A DNA stretch of 64,000 bases, taken from contig BTPG01000004.1 of the NCBI GenBank assembly GCA_036245525.1, positions 15,276,700-15,340,699 on the forward strand. Direction: 5' to 3'. Origin of the DNA: Semisulcospira habei (Eukaryota > Mollusca > Gastropoda > Semisulcospiridae). Numbering within the stretch: position 1 is the first letter of the stretch; each line of letters starts with the position of its first letter. This document shows positions 20,844-32,455 of the stretch, piece by piece. The translations under genes were made by a program, and so were the position numbers. A model generated the notes under the pieces. It saw only the letters and a list, made by a program, of their open reading frames with translations, did no database searches and was not told the DNA's origin.

Positions 20844-23800
20844 CTACAACAGAGTGTTCTTAAAATGTTGGTAAAGGTCGCCGATGTTAGCAGGAGAGCT
20901 GATCCTAAAAGCACGTTTTGAGGAGGAAGATGGCACAAGTACAACTCCTCCTGCAAACACAGACTCGTTCTTAATCACACATCTGTCTTCTCGCAGAGGC
21001 CAGCGCAGCACAATCCCCGCTCCCTTGGATCTTTCAAGAAAGTTAACTTCTGCCTCTTCCGCGGAGTCAATGCGGGTAACCTCGCCGACAAAAAAGTCGT
21101 CCCAATAAAAAACGGCTACCATTTCACCGGGTAGGTCAAAAGTAAAGGCAGGAATGGCCTCGTCTTCTCTTGAATCCGAATCACTGGCAACGTCAGATTC
21201 TGAAACAGAGTCTGATGTGGCCGATAACTCAGAATCTGAGGAAGTGACACGTTGTCGCTTGCGATGCTGACAGGCAGGTGGTGGAATGTTCGCTGCTGCA
21301 TTCTGCTCGTCTGCGCCCAAGAAGAGCTTCAAGTTGTGAACAAGCTGAGGTAGTGTACCAGTTACCTTCAGTAATGGAGAGGAGTGCTTCAGCACAAGTT
21401 TCTGGTACAAGATCTCAGCCTTCACAGCTTGAAGCCTACTTGCTGCAGTGGTGTGGATAGACAGGAGGCGGTTAACATCATCATGACGTACACAAGGCCC
21501 TTGATGAGGTGCAAGCTTAGCCATTGTATCTTGGATCTTCTGTTGACGTTTCTGCTCTGCCTCTGTTGTCTTGTCTCTGTGTTCCTGGAGAATTAGCTCC
21601 CGTCGTGCCACAGCTTCTTTTGCTTCCTGAATGTGCTTCTTCCGTGAAGCTGGTGCCTTTTTTGCAGACAGCTCTAGAAGCTGGTCCTGAACTTCTTTTG
21701 ACTCTGTCATCAGAAACTGTGAGATGCTTTTGTTTCGTTTGAGCAGATTGATGGAGGAATGGTGAAACAACGAAGCATTTCGCCGTTTGAAGAGGCTGAA
21801 ATCCAAGTCCCCGAAACATTGCTCGCCGATCAGGTTCGTTAGGCGGGAGTGAGTCATCCTCTCTCTCAAGACGGGGTCTTCAATCTGGAACAAAATGAAT
21901 TATTTGTACTTGCAGTTGCATCATAAAAATCACCTTTGAATGAAAAAAGATAACACAATTTTAATACACAATGTAAAAATATTGTGATTGAATGTAAAGT
22001 ACACAGAGTTTACACAGTGTCACTCTGCATGTACACCAAGCAAACGTTTGTATTACCTGATGGTACTTGCCCCCTGGAAGAAAATCGGTCAGCTGACGCT
22101 CCGTCACTGCAAGGCAGCCTTCACTGATCCTCTTGAGGATGGCCTTGACGCTCGTCTTCTTCTCCTCTGTGACGGCCAGTAGCGATGAGAAGATAGTGTT
22201 GTTCGGCATAAAGGCAAACCCGAAGAGAGGCTCGTGCTGATCTGTGAAGGCGTCTGAAGGATCTGCAGCCCATCTTGTCAGGAACTGGTGAAGGCGCTCG
22301 ATGTATGCATGGAAGTCCAGGTAGTGAAGTTCCTTGCCAAGGAGACTCCAGTATGGTCCAGTCACCCTGTAGTACAGCAGGCCCAGGGCGATTATTTGGC
22401 AGTCAATCTCCTCACTTCTGTTGTCCTCAAGGACGCTCTGAATCTTGCGATTCATCTGCAAATCAAAAAGACATTACCATCAAAGTATATGATAAGTTAT
22501 GATACTGTTTTATCTGAAACAGAAGACGTTTAGTCAGTTTCGGTTCATCTGCAATCAAATACAATGTGAGCCACATCTGGATATGCGGCCCAAAAGCTGC
22601 CTATCTGGATGCAGCTCACTGCAAAACATGGCTCAACACCTGTTTAATCATAGATCGGACCATCCGTCTCCAGTTACTGAAACTGATAAATGGGATAATT
22701 AGACTTTATATACCTTGGGGAGATCCTTGATGCAGATGTAGATGTCTTCTCTATGAAAGTGAAGGGCAGCTGCAGCTTCAAAGAGGTTGTTAAAGCGGTT
22801 GCTGCGGAAACTAGTTATAAAAGATGGTTGCTGTGTAGTCAGGCAATGGGTGTCCCACCATTCTTTGCATCCATTCTTGTCATCCCCACGAGGACCAAGG
22901 CAGTCACAAGCAAGACGCACATATCTGCAAAATATTGATTGCAATTAGTAATAAATTAATGTGTTCATGACATTTACAAAGTGTATATTGGTACACTGAG
23001 ACAATGTACACAGTTAGTAAAAAGTAGACAAATGTTTTAGAAAATCAAATGTAGAATATCTGTCAGAATGAAACCATTTGAAAAATGTATTTCTGTTTGC
23101 CAGTAAAACAAAAATTACTTGCCTGGATCCAGAGCTCTCCGTGCTGTTTAGGAACGATCTGAACTGGGGCAGTCGGTCTCGGCCCAGCCTCTGCCCACCA
23201 GCCTTCTCCATCTGAGAGAGACCTTTCTCGCTTTCAGTGCTCATCCCAAGCAGGAAGTGGGCATTGCAGTGCAGAAACTGGATGTCGTCAGGCGTCTGCA
23301 GAAGGTCCTGGCGGAGGGTGTTGAGGGCTCGGCCAGCTGATTTCATGACTGATGCGCGATCACACATCATGCCAGACATCCGCTGCAACATCTCTATGAA
23401 TGTGGTGTGAGCATCTGCCTCTGGGTAGATGTCTGACAGCTCCTCCAGTAGGTTAATTGTCACATCAACAAGTGTTGTTGTGTTTTCAACACTCACGGGA
23501 GAAAACCCCAGCGAAAGCGTTTGTCCTGCAACTGTCACCTGGTGCCCGATATACTTGCTGCCCCCTCTAGATGTGCCATCCACATGAAGGTCCCATGCTT
23601 CTGCTTGGCTGATTGTACTGGCAACATGTGCCTTCGCGATCACATGGCCACGATCAGCAAAGCGGATGGCTGACCTCACTGATGGAAGATCCTCTGCTGG
23701 AATATGACCTTTCACTGTATGCTGAACGACAGCTCTGATGATATCACCACATCGTGCTGGAGGTACTTCACATTCACCCACAAGCTGCATAATGCACACG

Positions 23801-25765
23801 ATGGCATCTTTGGTGAAATGTCCCCTTTCATCTTTCAGGCGAATGATGGGCTCATCAGCTGCCAACTCCTGATTAATCTGCACATCAGGCGCTTCTGGCT
23901 GCCTTGCATTTTCAAGTCTTATTATTCTTATTCGTCGATACCGTCTCTTGAGGTCTGCATGCTGTACTTGCAGATCTCGTAATTTTTTTTTGTAGCCATC
24001 GCGTTGCTGCTTATGTGTTGCGGCAAGAGTAGTGGTGTCATCTATACGTTCCTGAAGTTTCATGACTTTGTTTGCTGTATGTTTGAGCCTTCTGGAAAGC
24101 GTCCCTTTTGTATATTGCTTCAAGCGAGTGCTGATGCTGTCATGGCTGATTTTGAGTGTTTCTAGTCTCCCTTCAACAAGTCTCAGCTGATGGGTCCTTT
24201 CCGTTAAAACCTGCTGCAAAGTCCTCGTTTCTGCACTGGACTTTTGTGCTGTCTCCATCGCTGCTTGAAACTTGATATTGAGTGTCTCATTTTCCTGCTC
24301 CACTTCTTTAACGTGATGCCGCACACTGGTCAGCTCCCTACACAACTGCTGAATGGTCAGTGTCATGCCTTTCTTTTCAGAATCTAAAGTTGTGGTGGTA
24401 TTTCCTGGTTCTGCTGGGCTAGATGCTGGCAGAATGCTGGAATCCAGCGTTTCAGCCAAAAAAGAATCTACATTCCCTTTCTTCAGACCAACGAGTCGAT
24501 TCTTGAGGTCACCCACTTTTACAACCCTCCTCCTCATTGCTGCAACCGTCACGGTCTGCTGGGTCAATCTGTACCACCACCTACACATCATTTCAAATGT
24601 AGAGCCTTCGCGTTTTCTGAAGGACTCCAGATCTAGAAGTAAGCCTTTTGTTGGTGACTGTAGTGATGCCAGGTGGCAATCACCTGTCAAAAGTTGCTGT
24701 CTGGAGATTCCAAGTTGTTGCAGGTGTGGTCCTACGCCTGTCGTGTCGTGACGCTTCTTCAGAAAATCCTCTTGCAGTTGCATAGAGCTCTGCATTTCCC
24801 AGTTCAGCTTTGTCTCAGACACCAAACATCTCAGACGACTCGCTGTTAAGTCCGGAAAAAGGTTCAAAAGAAATGCTGCTGCATCATCAAAAGTCTTATC
24901 ACCCTCTTCTTTCAGAAGATAAACTTGAAGAAGAAGTGAGTTATCCAGTGCACTAAAGGTGGGCAGGTCGGGGCGCCTCCCCCTCCCTTTGGCAAGGAAG
25001 ACTTTCTTTAGTACAGTGTACACATCATCACCACCTAAAACAAAGGAGTTTATTTTAAAGTTTAATGTTAATCAGTTAAAAAATACTGGCTGTTCACTAT
25101 CATTTAATCAATTTCACGATGACCGAGTATAGCTCTCTTTATAAACAGCACACTCACAATCACATCATTGTTTATCTTTCACATTCTTTGAGAAGGAAGA
25201 TTTAATTAGGCCTAAAGTAAGAAATATAAGAAGCAGTATATCTTGATCATGCTGAGTGTGACTATTTATTTATCTCGACAAAACAAACAAAGAGAAATGA
25301 TGAAATGCTGGCCGCTCTGAGGGGTATTTTGTCAATGCCGAATAGTCGCTCATCAAATTATCTGCCCCTGCCTGTTATCACTCGCTTCGATGCCCGCCAG
25401 TTAAACTTGAATATTACCATAAAAGATGAGCATCGACGTTTGAAATTAATTAGGAAAGTGCTAAAGGCATTTACAAATACATTACTTAGCAGCTTGTAAA
25501 GCTAACTGACTTTTTTAATGGAGTATTTTCCTATATTCAATGACGGAAGCCATCCAAGCAAAGATGTGATGATCAATCAGGCTAAACGCAGTGATAGAAG
25601 GATATTTATGCAAGAGTTCCGAAGAATAATAAAACAAAATAGCATCTAAACCATACAAATGACAATACATCATTAACATGCAAAGCGATTAAGCTTTTAC
25701 TTACGTAGTTTTCTTGCAATTTCCTCGAAAGTGGAAGGTACCGGTTCAGCTTCTATCGTCGCCAT
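20844..25765 (-). CDS. Five-exon transposase-like protein (RNase H-type core, coiled coil, C-terminal Tudor/SH3-like domain), 1,207 residues
   Basis: Minus-strand exons: 25705-25765, 23123-25034, 22714-22924, 22057-22455 and 20844-21884. They total 3,624 nt with no stop and matching phases. Introns 1, 3 and 4 are GT-AG; intron 2 uses a GC donor (CAG|GCAAGT). The start is the ATG at 25765 ('MATIEAEPVPSTFEEI'). Residues about 249-389 form a long coiled coil. A catalytic-core-like region follows: 'WDLHVDGTS' (Asp about 506), 'GMMCDRASV' (Asp about 579), 'LHCNAHFLLGM' (about 608-618) and 'SNRFNNLFEAA', the order seen in hAT- and P-type transposases. I could not place the third acidic residue. A basic 'HRKRQR' and a Ser/Asp-rich stretch precede a C-terminal domain starting 'MVAVFYWDDFFVGEV' that resembles a small Tudor/SH3 barrel. 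No BED or THAP zinc finger is visible at the N-terminus. The family name is unknown to me; the role in moving its own element is inferred from the flanking inverted repeats. Confidence 0.82.
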
Positions 25766-26368
25766 TTTGAATCGCAGTCAAATGAAATCGCACGTGAACG
25801 AGAGTGGAAATTCCTCAAGCAGATTTTCCACCACATTTGCATAATTTAGCCTCTAACGCCATTCGATAGATTTGACGTTCCTCTACAAAATGGTACCCAG
25901 ATGTGTGTTTTTATACGTTCTGTTTTGCTAAAAAACGAAAATTTGTCTTTATTTTTGTGGAAAAACCACAATATTTCATGTGTGTATACGAAAACCACCA
26001 AACACCTTATACCAGTTTAAAGCGGACGTCGTGACCCACATTTTGATACTAAATATAGCTGTGTAGCGTGTGTGTGGTAAATCTGCTGGCTTGTTGAAAA
26101 GAGGGATCGTATAGGCGCGTACGCGATACATATGCCGGGAAGTCGGACTGCGGCTCGCGCGAGCCGAAACACATGCTCTAAAGTTTATTTTTGCAGTTTT
26201 TCCACACAAACAAAACATATATAATATTATGATCATTGGAAAGAGCAAAGGACGTATATTATTTTGACATAAGAATGAAAACAATCTGTGCAGTAGATGC
26301 ATGGTAAATTTGAGTTGAAGTTGGCACAAAATGCAGCGTTTTTATGCTTGATGGTAGCTGACTGGCGA

Positions 26369-26383
26369 GGCTGCCGCTACCTA
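26369..26383 (-). repeat. Right terminal inverted repeat
   Basis: GGCTGCCGCTACCTA, the partner of 19818-19832. Confidence 0.87.
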
Positions 26384-27313
26384 ATAATAGACCAGCTGAC
26401 AGAGTCCCATATTTACACACCATGCATACGAAATGTCAGGCTAAGTTCATGTGCGAAACTCACAAAGACATTTTAATTAGAACTGGCTGCGTATTTAAAT
26501 GCCAACAATAGTGACTTTTGTACAGTTATAATATGTGTATCTATACATAATATTAATAGTAAGGTATATAACATATAATACATACATATATGACAATTAC
26601 TTCTGCATTGTATCCAAGGTTGGCACCCAAGAGTTGCTACGGTTCGCGTCTTCAAAATGTCACAAATGTCTTATACTCAAAGTGCACAAGAGAATGAGCA
26701 CTACATCACCTGACGCATGGATTTATTGTGTACTATGTCACTGATTCCGATATTGGGTTGTGGTGTTAGTTGGGACCCGACAGCTGTGCAGGTATACAGC
26801 ATCTGTACAGGCTTACTGTGTCACACCTTTTTTATGGAGGTAAACTGGTGCAACTCTATAAAAACAAAAAACTTGCTGAAAGTGACAGTGAGGTAGAAAG
26901 GAAAAATTCAGATGTTTTACCAACACTGGTGCTGTGACCACAACAGGCTTGCTGAACTTGTTAGTGGCTGGCACAGTAAGTGCTTCATGGTGCACTGCTG
27001 ATGCATAAAACACCACCAAAACTGTAAAAACAAAACAAAACACACACTCCCATTAATGTCATTCAGTTACTTTAGTCATGATACAAGTCATGTTACAACT
27101 CCTCCTACCTCATAATTATATTGTAATCAATGTACCAGCTTATGACAAAATGTATTCAAGGTTGGTCACGCACAATGATACTGAAGTACCCTGCATGTGT
27201 GTGCCTGGGCACTTTTTCACCTCAAAACTGGGGTCACGATATCACAATGCGAAACCAATGACTATGCACATGCTGCAGTTTCAGTCTTTCCTCCTGAACC
27301 TCATGCTTGAATG
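26384..27313 (-). repeat. 0.9-kb array unit 1, right of the transposon
   Basis: It begins with the right target duplication ATAATAG (26384-26390) and 'accagctgac'. The same start recurs at 27314 (ataatagaccagcctgac) and, changed, at 28213. The unit carries exon-like minus-strand segments homologous to those at 19298-19758, more degraded (the acceptor before 'VFYASAVHHEAL' is lost). Confidence 0.78.
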
Positions 27314-28212
27314 ATAATAGACCAGCCTGACCAGTCCCATGTTTTCTCTCGGCCCGTACGAAATGTCAGGTTAAGTTCATGTGCGAAACTCAAAGACTTT
27401 TAATGAGCATTGGCTGCGTAGTAAAATGCAAACAATAGTGCCTTTCTGCACAGTTATGCATATGTATAGTATATATGACAATTACTTCTGCTCCATACAT
27501 TTTGTTGTATCTGCCAAGGTTAGGACCCAAGAGATGCTCTGTTTCACATCTTCAAAATGTCACAAAAGTCTTATAATCAAAGTACACAATAGTATGAGCA
27601 CTACATCACCCGACGCGGGGATTTAATGTGTAATATGTCACTTATTCCGATACCGGGTTGTGGCATTAGTTGGGACCCGAAAGCTGAGCAGGCACACAGC
27701 ACCTGTACTGGTAGATTAACTGTATCCGCACAGTGTCACACATTTTCTTTTCAGGTATACTCGTGCAACTCTATAAAACAAAAACTCGCTGACAGTGAGG
27801 TAAAAAAGGAATATTCAGATGTTTTACCGGCACTGGTTCTGTGACCACAACAGACTAACACTTGCTCCACTTGTCACTGGCTGGCACAGTGCTTCATGGT
27901 ACACTGTTGATGCACAAACACCCCCAAAACTGTAACAAAAGAAAACATTAATGTCACTCCGTTCCATTAGTCATGGTACATGTCGTGTTACAACTCCTCC
28001 TACCTCATAATTCTATTGTAATCAATGTACCATGGGCTTACGGCGACATGCATTTCAAGGTTGATCACACACAATAATGACACTGAAGTACCCTGCATGC
28101 GTGTCTGGGCACTTTTCGCCTCAAAACAGCGATCGCGAAATCACAATGCGTAACCACTGACTATGCACACGCCGCAGTTTAAGTCTTTCCTCCTGCGCCT
28201 TATGCTAGAATG
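27314..28212 (-). repeat. 0.9-kb array unit 2
   Basis: A full unit of about 899 bp in direct tandem with unit 1. It shares the start, the 'gtccatgttt'-type leader, the microsatellite-like TA-rich part, the 'ttggtacccaagag' region and the 'caggtata..gtgcaactctata' part. Confidence 0.78.
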
Positions 28213-28622
28213 ATACTCGTAGACCAGCCTGACACTTGTGACTGGGTCCCATGTTTACACACCGTGTCAGTGTACGAATCGTCATGCTAAGTTCATGTGC
28301 GAAACTCAGACATTTTAATGAGCACTGGCTGCTTAGTAAAATGCAAACAATAGTAACTTTTTGCACAGTTATGCATATCTGTATCTATGCATAATATTAA
28401 GTTATATTACATAATAATATATACATATACGCCAATTACTTCCGCTCCATACATTCGTTGTATCCAAGGTTGGGACCCAAGAGTTCACGTCTTCAAAATG
28501 TCACAAAAGTCTTAAACTCAAAGTGCACAATAGCATGTGTACTACGCAATCTGACGCGGGAATTTCATGTGTACTATGTCACCGATTCCGATGTTGGGAC
28601 GCTGCGTTAGTTGGGACCCAAC
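28213..28622 (-). repeat. 0.9-kb array unit 3 (truncated)
   Basis: Similarity to units 1 and 2 runs from 'agaccagcctgac' to 'gcgttagttgggaccca' and then stops, so the array ends here. Confidence 0.72.
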
Positions 28623-28889
28623 AAACGTATAGAAGACCACAGCCAAACTAGCCGCGTGATTTTAGATTTAAAAAACTTGACAGTACTGGTCAGGTTTCAG
28701 AATGTGTGCCTGTCATGTTATGGATCGACAGCCAGTGGTCAGCTACCGTGTATGCCAGTTATGCCAAATGAACAGAGCGAACATGGCAGTTCACGGGTAG
28801 TGTCGGCCAAGAGTTAGTGCATCTGTCCTTCGCTGGTGCTGAACTGGGTTATCGATATTTAACATATTAAGGCCGTGTTCCTCTACGTG

Positions 28890-29592
28890 CAGTGCTGATC
28901 TTCCTCAGTCAATGATGGTTGGCGAGAGCGCCATCTCCTTTTCTAGCTCGGCCTGTAACTTGGGTGTCATTTTTGACAACAGGCTGACAATGAAGGAACA
29001 AGTGAAGAAAGTTTGCCAGCTTTACTTCATTGAACTCAGAAGGATCAGCACTGTTCGACATCTGCTGACTGTTGAAGTTACCAAAACACCTGTTACCTCC
29101 CTTGTGCTGTCCCGAATAGACTATTGCAATTCTCTTTTGTCCGGTGTTCCGCAAAATCTTCTTGACCAAATCCCGGGAGAGTCATGAACTGTGCTGCACG
29201 TCTGATTTTTCGTGTACCGAAACGTGAACACATTATGCCTCTACTAGCTGATTTGCACTGGCTGCCAGTTTCATACAGAATTCAGTATAAAGTGTGTGCT
29301 ATTTGTTTCAACATCATCTCTGGTTCTGCCCTCCTTACTTATCTGATCTTGTCCAGCTGTATACACCGTCCCGCTCACTACGCTCTGCTTCAGACACTCG
29401 TGTTTTCCGTTTCCCTAGACGTAATAAGGTCACTCAAGGTCATCGTGCATTTTCGTATTTTGGTCCCATTACATGGAACGCTCTCCCAGCTGATGTGCGT
29501 CACTCGTCATCTCTTTCCATTTTCAAATCCAAGCTTAAAACTCACTTTTTTTCTGTTGCATATACGTAAGACCATTTTGTCTCCAGGCTCAT

Positions 29593-29672
<80 letters not shown>

Positions 29673-29845
29673 AGTTTTCTGCTCCTTGTAAATCAATGTA
29701 TTTTTTTGTTGTTGTTGTTGTAATGTTTTTGTTGTTGTTGTTGTTGTAATGTATATGCTTGTTTTTGTATTTTGCTTCACTGTTTCATTACTGTGATTGT
29801 AAAGCGCCTAGAGCACCTTGGTGATTAGGCGCTATACAAATTACC

Positions 29846-29897
<52 letters not shown>
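28890..29897 (+). pseudogene. 5'-truncated L2/CR1-like LINE (end of the reverse transcriptase ORF plus 3' tail)
   Basis: The translated blocks 'SACNLGVIFDNRLTM', 'LVLSRIDYCNSLLSG' and 'NCAARLIFRVPKREH', then 'LHWLPVSYRIQYK' and 'RAFSYFGPITWNALP' with 'FKSKLKTHFF', are the standard C-terminal part of L2/CR1-type reverse transcriptases. The frame changes near 29184 and 29330, so it is broken. The 3' end shows the L2-type hairpin ('aagcgcctagagcacc', 'ttaggcgctatacaaatt') followed by (ATT)n. Catalytic motifs are missing because of 5' truncation. The left junction is roughly 28875-28897. A GT repeat at 29595-29670 interrupts the 3' UTR. Confidence 0.85.
29595..29670. repeat. (GT)n microsatellite
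   Basis: About 38 uninterrupted GT units inside the LINE 3' UTR. Short TTG-rich repeats follow at 29706-29750. Confidence 0.95.

Positions 29898-29898
<1 letters not shown>
29848..29898. repeat. (ATT)n tail of the L2-like LINE
   Basis: About 16 units of TTA directly after 'gcgctatacaaattacc'. Confidence 0.9.
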
Positions 29899-29973
29899 GT
29901 GATTACGAGACCCGAATCAAAATGTCCGAGTCGTAGACGAGGACATTACTTGATTCGAGTCAAGTAATCACAT
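29897..29973. repeat. 77-bp imperfect palindrome
   Basis: 'atgtgattac' at the left edge pairs with 'gtaatcacat' at the right, and 'cgaatcaa' with 'ttgattcg'; 'atgtcc..gag' pairs with 'gaggacat' across a short loop 'tcgtagac'. It abuts the (ATT)n tail of the LINE. Confidence 0.75.
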
Positions 29974-32369
29974 CTGTCTGTTTATCGGCACTATATCAAG
30001 CAAAATGTTGCTCAATATATATGTACCCAGTCCAAAACAAAACTTTACCATAGTCCTTCTGATTACCGCCATTGGTGCTGAAGTGGTCAATTTCGCTATA
30101 TTTGGACATAAAACTTCCCAGCTTAACACTACTAACCCAAATGTACTCAGCGCAAATCCAAAAGGCGAACATCTACATCCATTTACTTTTAGAACTAAAT
30201 AAACACAGCGTGAATCTTCACAACATGACTCCACCCAACATAAATCGACAAAGGCTTGATTTTACTCAAATAAAAAATATCTCAATGTTATAGCGACAGC
30301 ACACATTCACACTGGGTAGATTTACGCCCAGGTTCATTCATGCTGTGTAGACTTTTGCTGGATATTTTCACGTTTTTTTAGATTTGCGCTAAAATATACC
30401 GAAATTTACCCCTTGAGCACCACTGATACTGGCACTGTGTGTACTACACGTACTAGAACAATGACGTCACCATCAAACTCTTTAACGTCACAATCTAGGG
30501 CCCGCATAGTCTGGAGTTCACGTCAGACTTTTCTGAAATGTTGCAAAGAAGGTGACATGACGTAAAGTTTACATGGACATAGGCTGAAGGGAACTTTACC
30601 GTCCAACACCAAATACATGCTTCAAACATACAGAACCCAGCAAATCTGACACTGCTGAAACTCCCTCTCGCACGCCTCAGATGTTGGAGAAAACAAGCGG
30701 ATAAGCTGCCTTAGGTGGGACCACAGACATTAATAACTATGTCTATTTATGAACCTGGGTGTGATACTTCCGATGTGTGTTTGTCCAAAAGTGACCCTGT
30801 TGTGTGTCACGTTTTGGACTGTCGACTGACAGTGTGGAGATTTCGTTTGACTGTGTAGACATCAGTGCTTTCTATAACCGTTCGTATTGTTGAGTGAAGT
30901 CTATTTGTAATTTGAACACGGATAATGACGGGAAATGCCACCAGGTGTTTTTACTTAGTCCTTTTCTAACGTCACTATCACTAGCGGACATCAGTGTCGT
31001 CAATCTCAATAATGTGGCGATTCGTGTGTTTGCTGCTGTCTATTCTCGGTGTATGTGTGTGTGTATGGGAATGTATTTTCGAGCGTGCGTACACACTAAC
31101 AAGTATTGCATTACTAGTGAGCATAAGGAGCTTGCTAATGTGACAGTATGCGCATATTTAGCGTTTTTGCATTGCGAACAGGCAAGCATCAAGATTGAGT
31201 CTTTCTGGTCTGCAAGGGATTATGGGAAGTAAAGCATATCGAGCAAGCTCATGAATATTAATTTGCTTGTCATACAATATATCAGTACATGTGTCAAAGA
31301 AGGGGCAATTTCATGGAGTGGGTACATTATATATATATATACGCACATTCTGCGCTTCGCGTCAAATGTACGTTCAGCAGCGAGGTTAGCGAAACTAGAC
31401 ATGACGTAATTTTTATCTTGTTACCTCAATTGTCAGAGGTTTAGGCCTGCCCGCCTTTGACATCATGGACATGCTATTATATTCGCCCCACCGAGACCCG
31501 TCCTAAAAAGACCCTTCTATAAACAGAACGGACTTAAAAATAGGCTGAGTGCCGTCGGCTGAATCTTACTTGCCCGATGTTTTAGACTGTGAACGTATGA
31601 AAAAGGCCCCACAAAAAAAAAATCCGCTGAAATAACTCACCATCTTCACATTTTCAAGCAAAATAAACACAGTTTTAAGTGGTGTTATCGGCTTTTTGGG
31701 GTGTCTGGCCAAACACGAGATGTGAGCTAAAACAACGCAGCACACAGAGATATGTCCGTCTGGCGATTGTTGATTTTGGGGGTAGGTAGCGTAAAGACTG
31801 CACAGTGGACAAACAGCAGCTGAAAGTGCGGTAACGAGGACTAACAATACTGTACTGTGACGACATCAGATTTTCAAATGTTATCTTGTTACTTTTTATT
31901 TTTTTTATTTTTATTTTTTTATGGCGCGCAGTGTATTAGATGAATTACCATATTTTTGAGATGGCAAACAAAAGATAAATAAAACGTTGCAAAAATCTGA
32001 AGTATGAAGTGTCATAGCCTCCGTAAAGCTAAAGAGTATGAATCTGATTATATGTAAAGCATTAGAAGACAACAACAAAAAAAGGCGATGAAGAGTTTAA
32101 AATACTACAAGATGACCTATGTGATTACAAACAACCAAAGTCTGAAATACAGAAAAACGTTCGCAAGAGTCAACCAGAAAATATGGATGAACTTAAACAC
32201 GCAGTTTTAGAAGCGCGGAAAAATGGGGCATAAAAAAAAAATCAGAAAAACTGCGAGGCCTCATAGCGAGTTAAACGTGTCATTCGACAAACACTGTCAA
32301 GTACACACCCACAACAGGGCCGCACAGAGAAATACCTAGTGCAAGTGAATAATGTTATATAGATTGTGC

Positions 32370-32370
<1 letters not shown>
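29974..32370. other. Intergenic DNA without a recognised gene
   Basis: Short frames at 30894-31232 (+) and 31566-31847 (-) have no motif or convincing splice sites. A short (TA)n run lies at about 31331-31341 and a T-rich stretch at 31890-31920. Confidence 0.45.

Positions 32371-32454
<84 letters not shown>
32371..32454. repeat. (GT)n microsatellite
   Basis: 42 GT units. Confidence 0.95.

Positions 32455-32455
<1 letters not shown>

Larger units (their letters stand above)
19818..26383 (-). mobile_element. DNA transposon, 6,566 bp, 15-bp inverted repeats, 7-bp target duplication, encoding a 1,207-residue transposase-like protein
   Basis: The left end is TAGGTAGTGGCAGCC (19818-19832) and the right end GGCTGCCGCTACCTA (26369-26383), inverted repeats with one mismatch in 15. 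The perfect direct repeat ATAATAG flanks both ends. Left flank plus right flank rebuild the unit-to-unit junction of the surrounding tandem array, so the ends are certain to within a base. The single gene (20844-25765, minus) is intact across five exons. About 620 bp precede its start codon inside the right end and about 1,010 bp follow its stop inside the left end. A 7-bp duplication does not fit hAT (8 bp). Dada (6-7 bp) or P-like (7-8 bp) are possible, or a separate group. I could not assign a superfamily. Confidence 0.88.

Noticed and set aside
19818..26383. hAT element with 8-bp duplication
   Set aside because: Extending the duplication by one base on either side breaks the match (C versus A). 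It stays at 7 bp and no BED finger is present.
28222..28622. Second complete insertion of the array unit with its own transposon ends
   Set aside because: The TAGGTAG-type inverted repeat does not occur there; only truncated array sequence is present.
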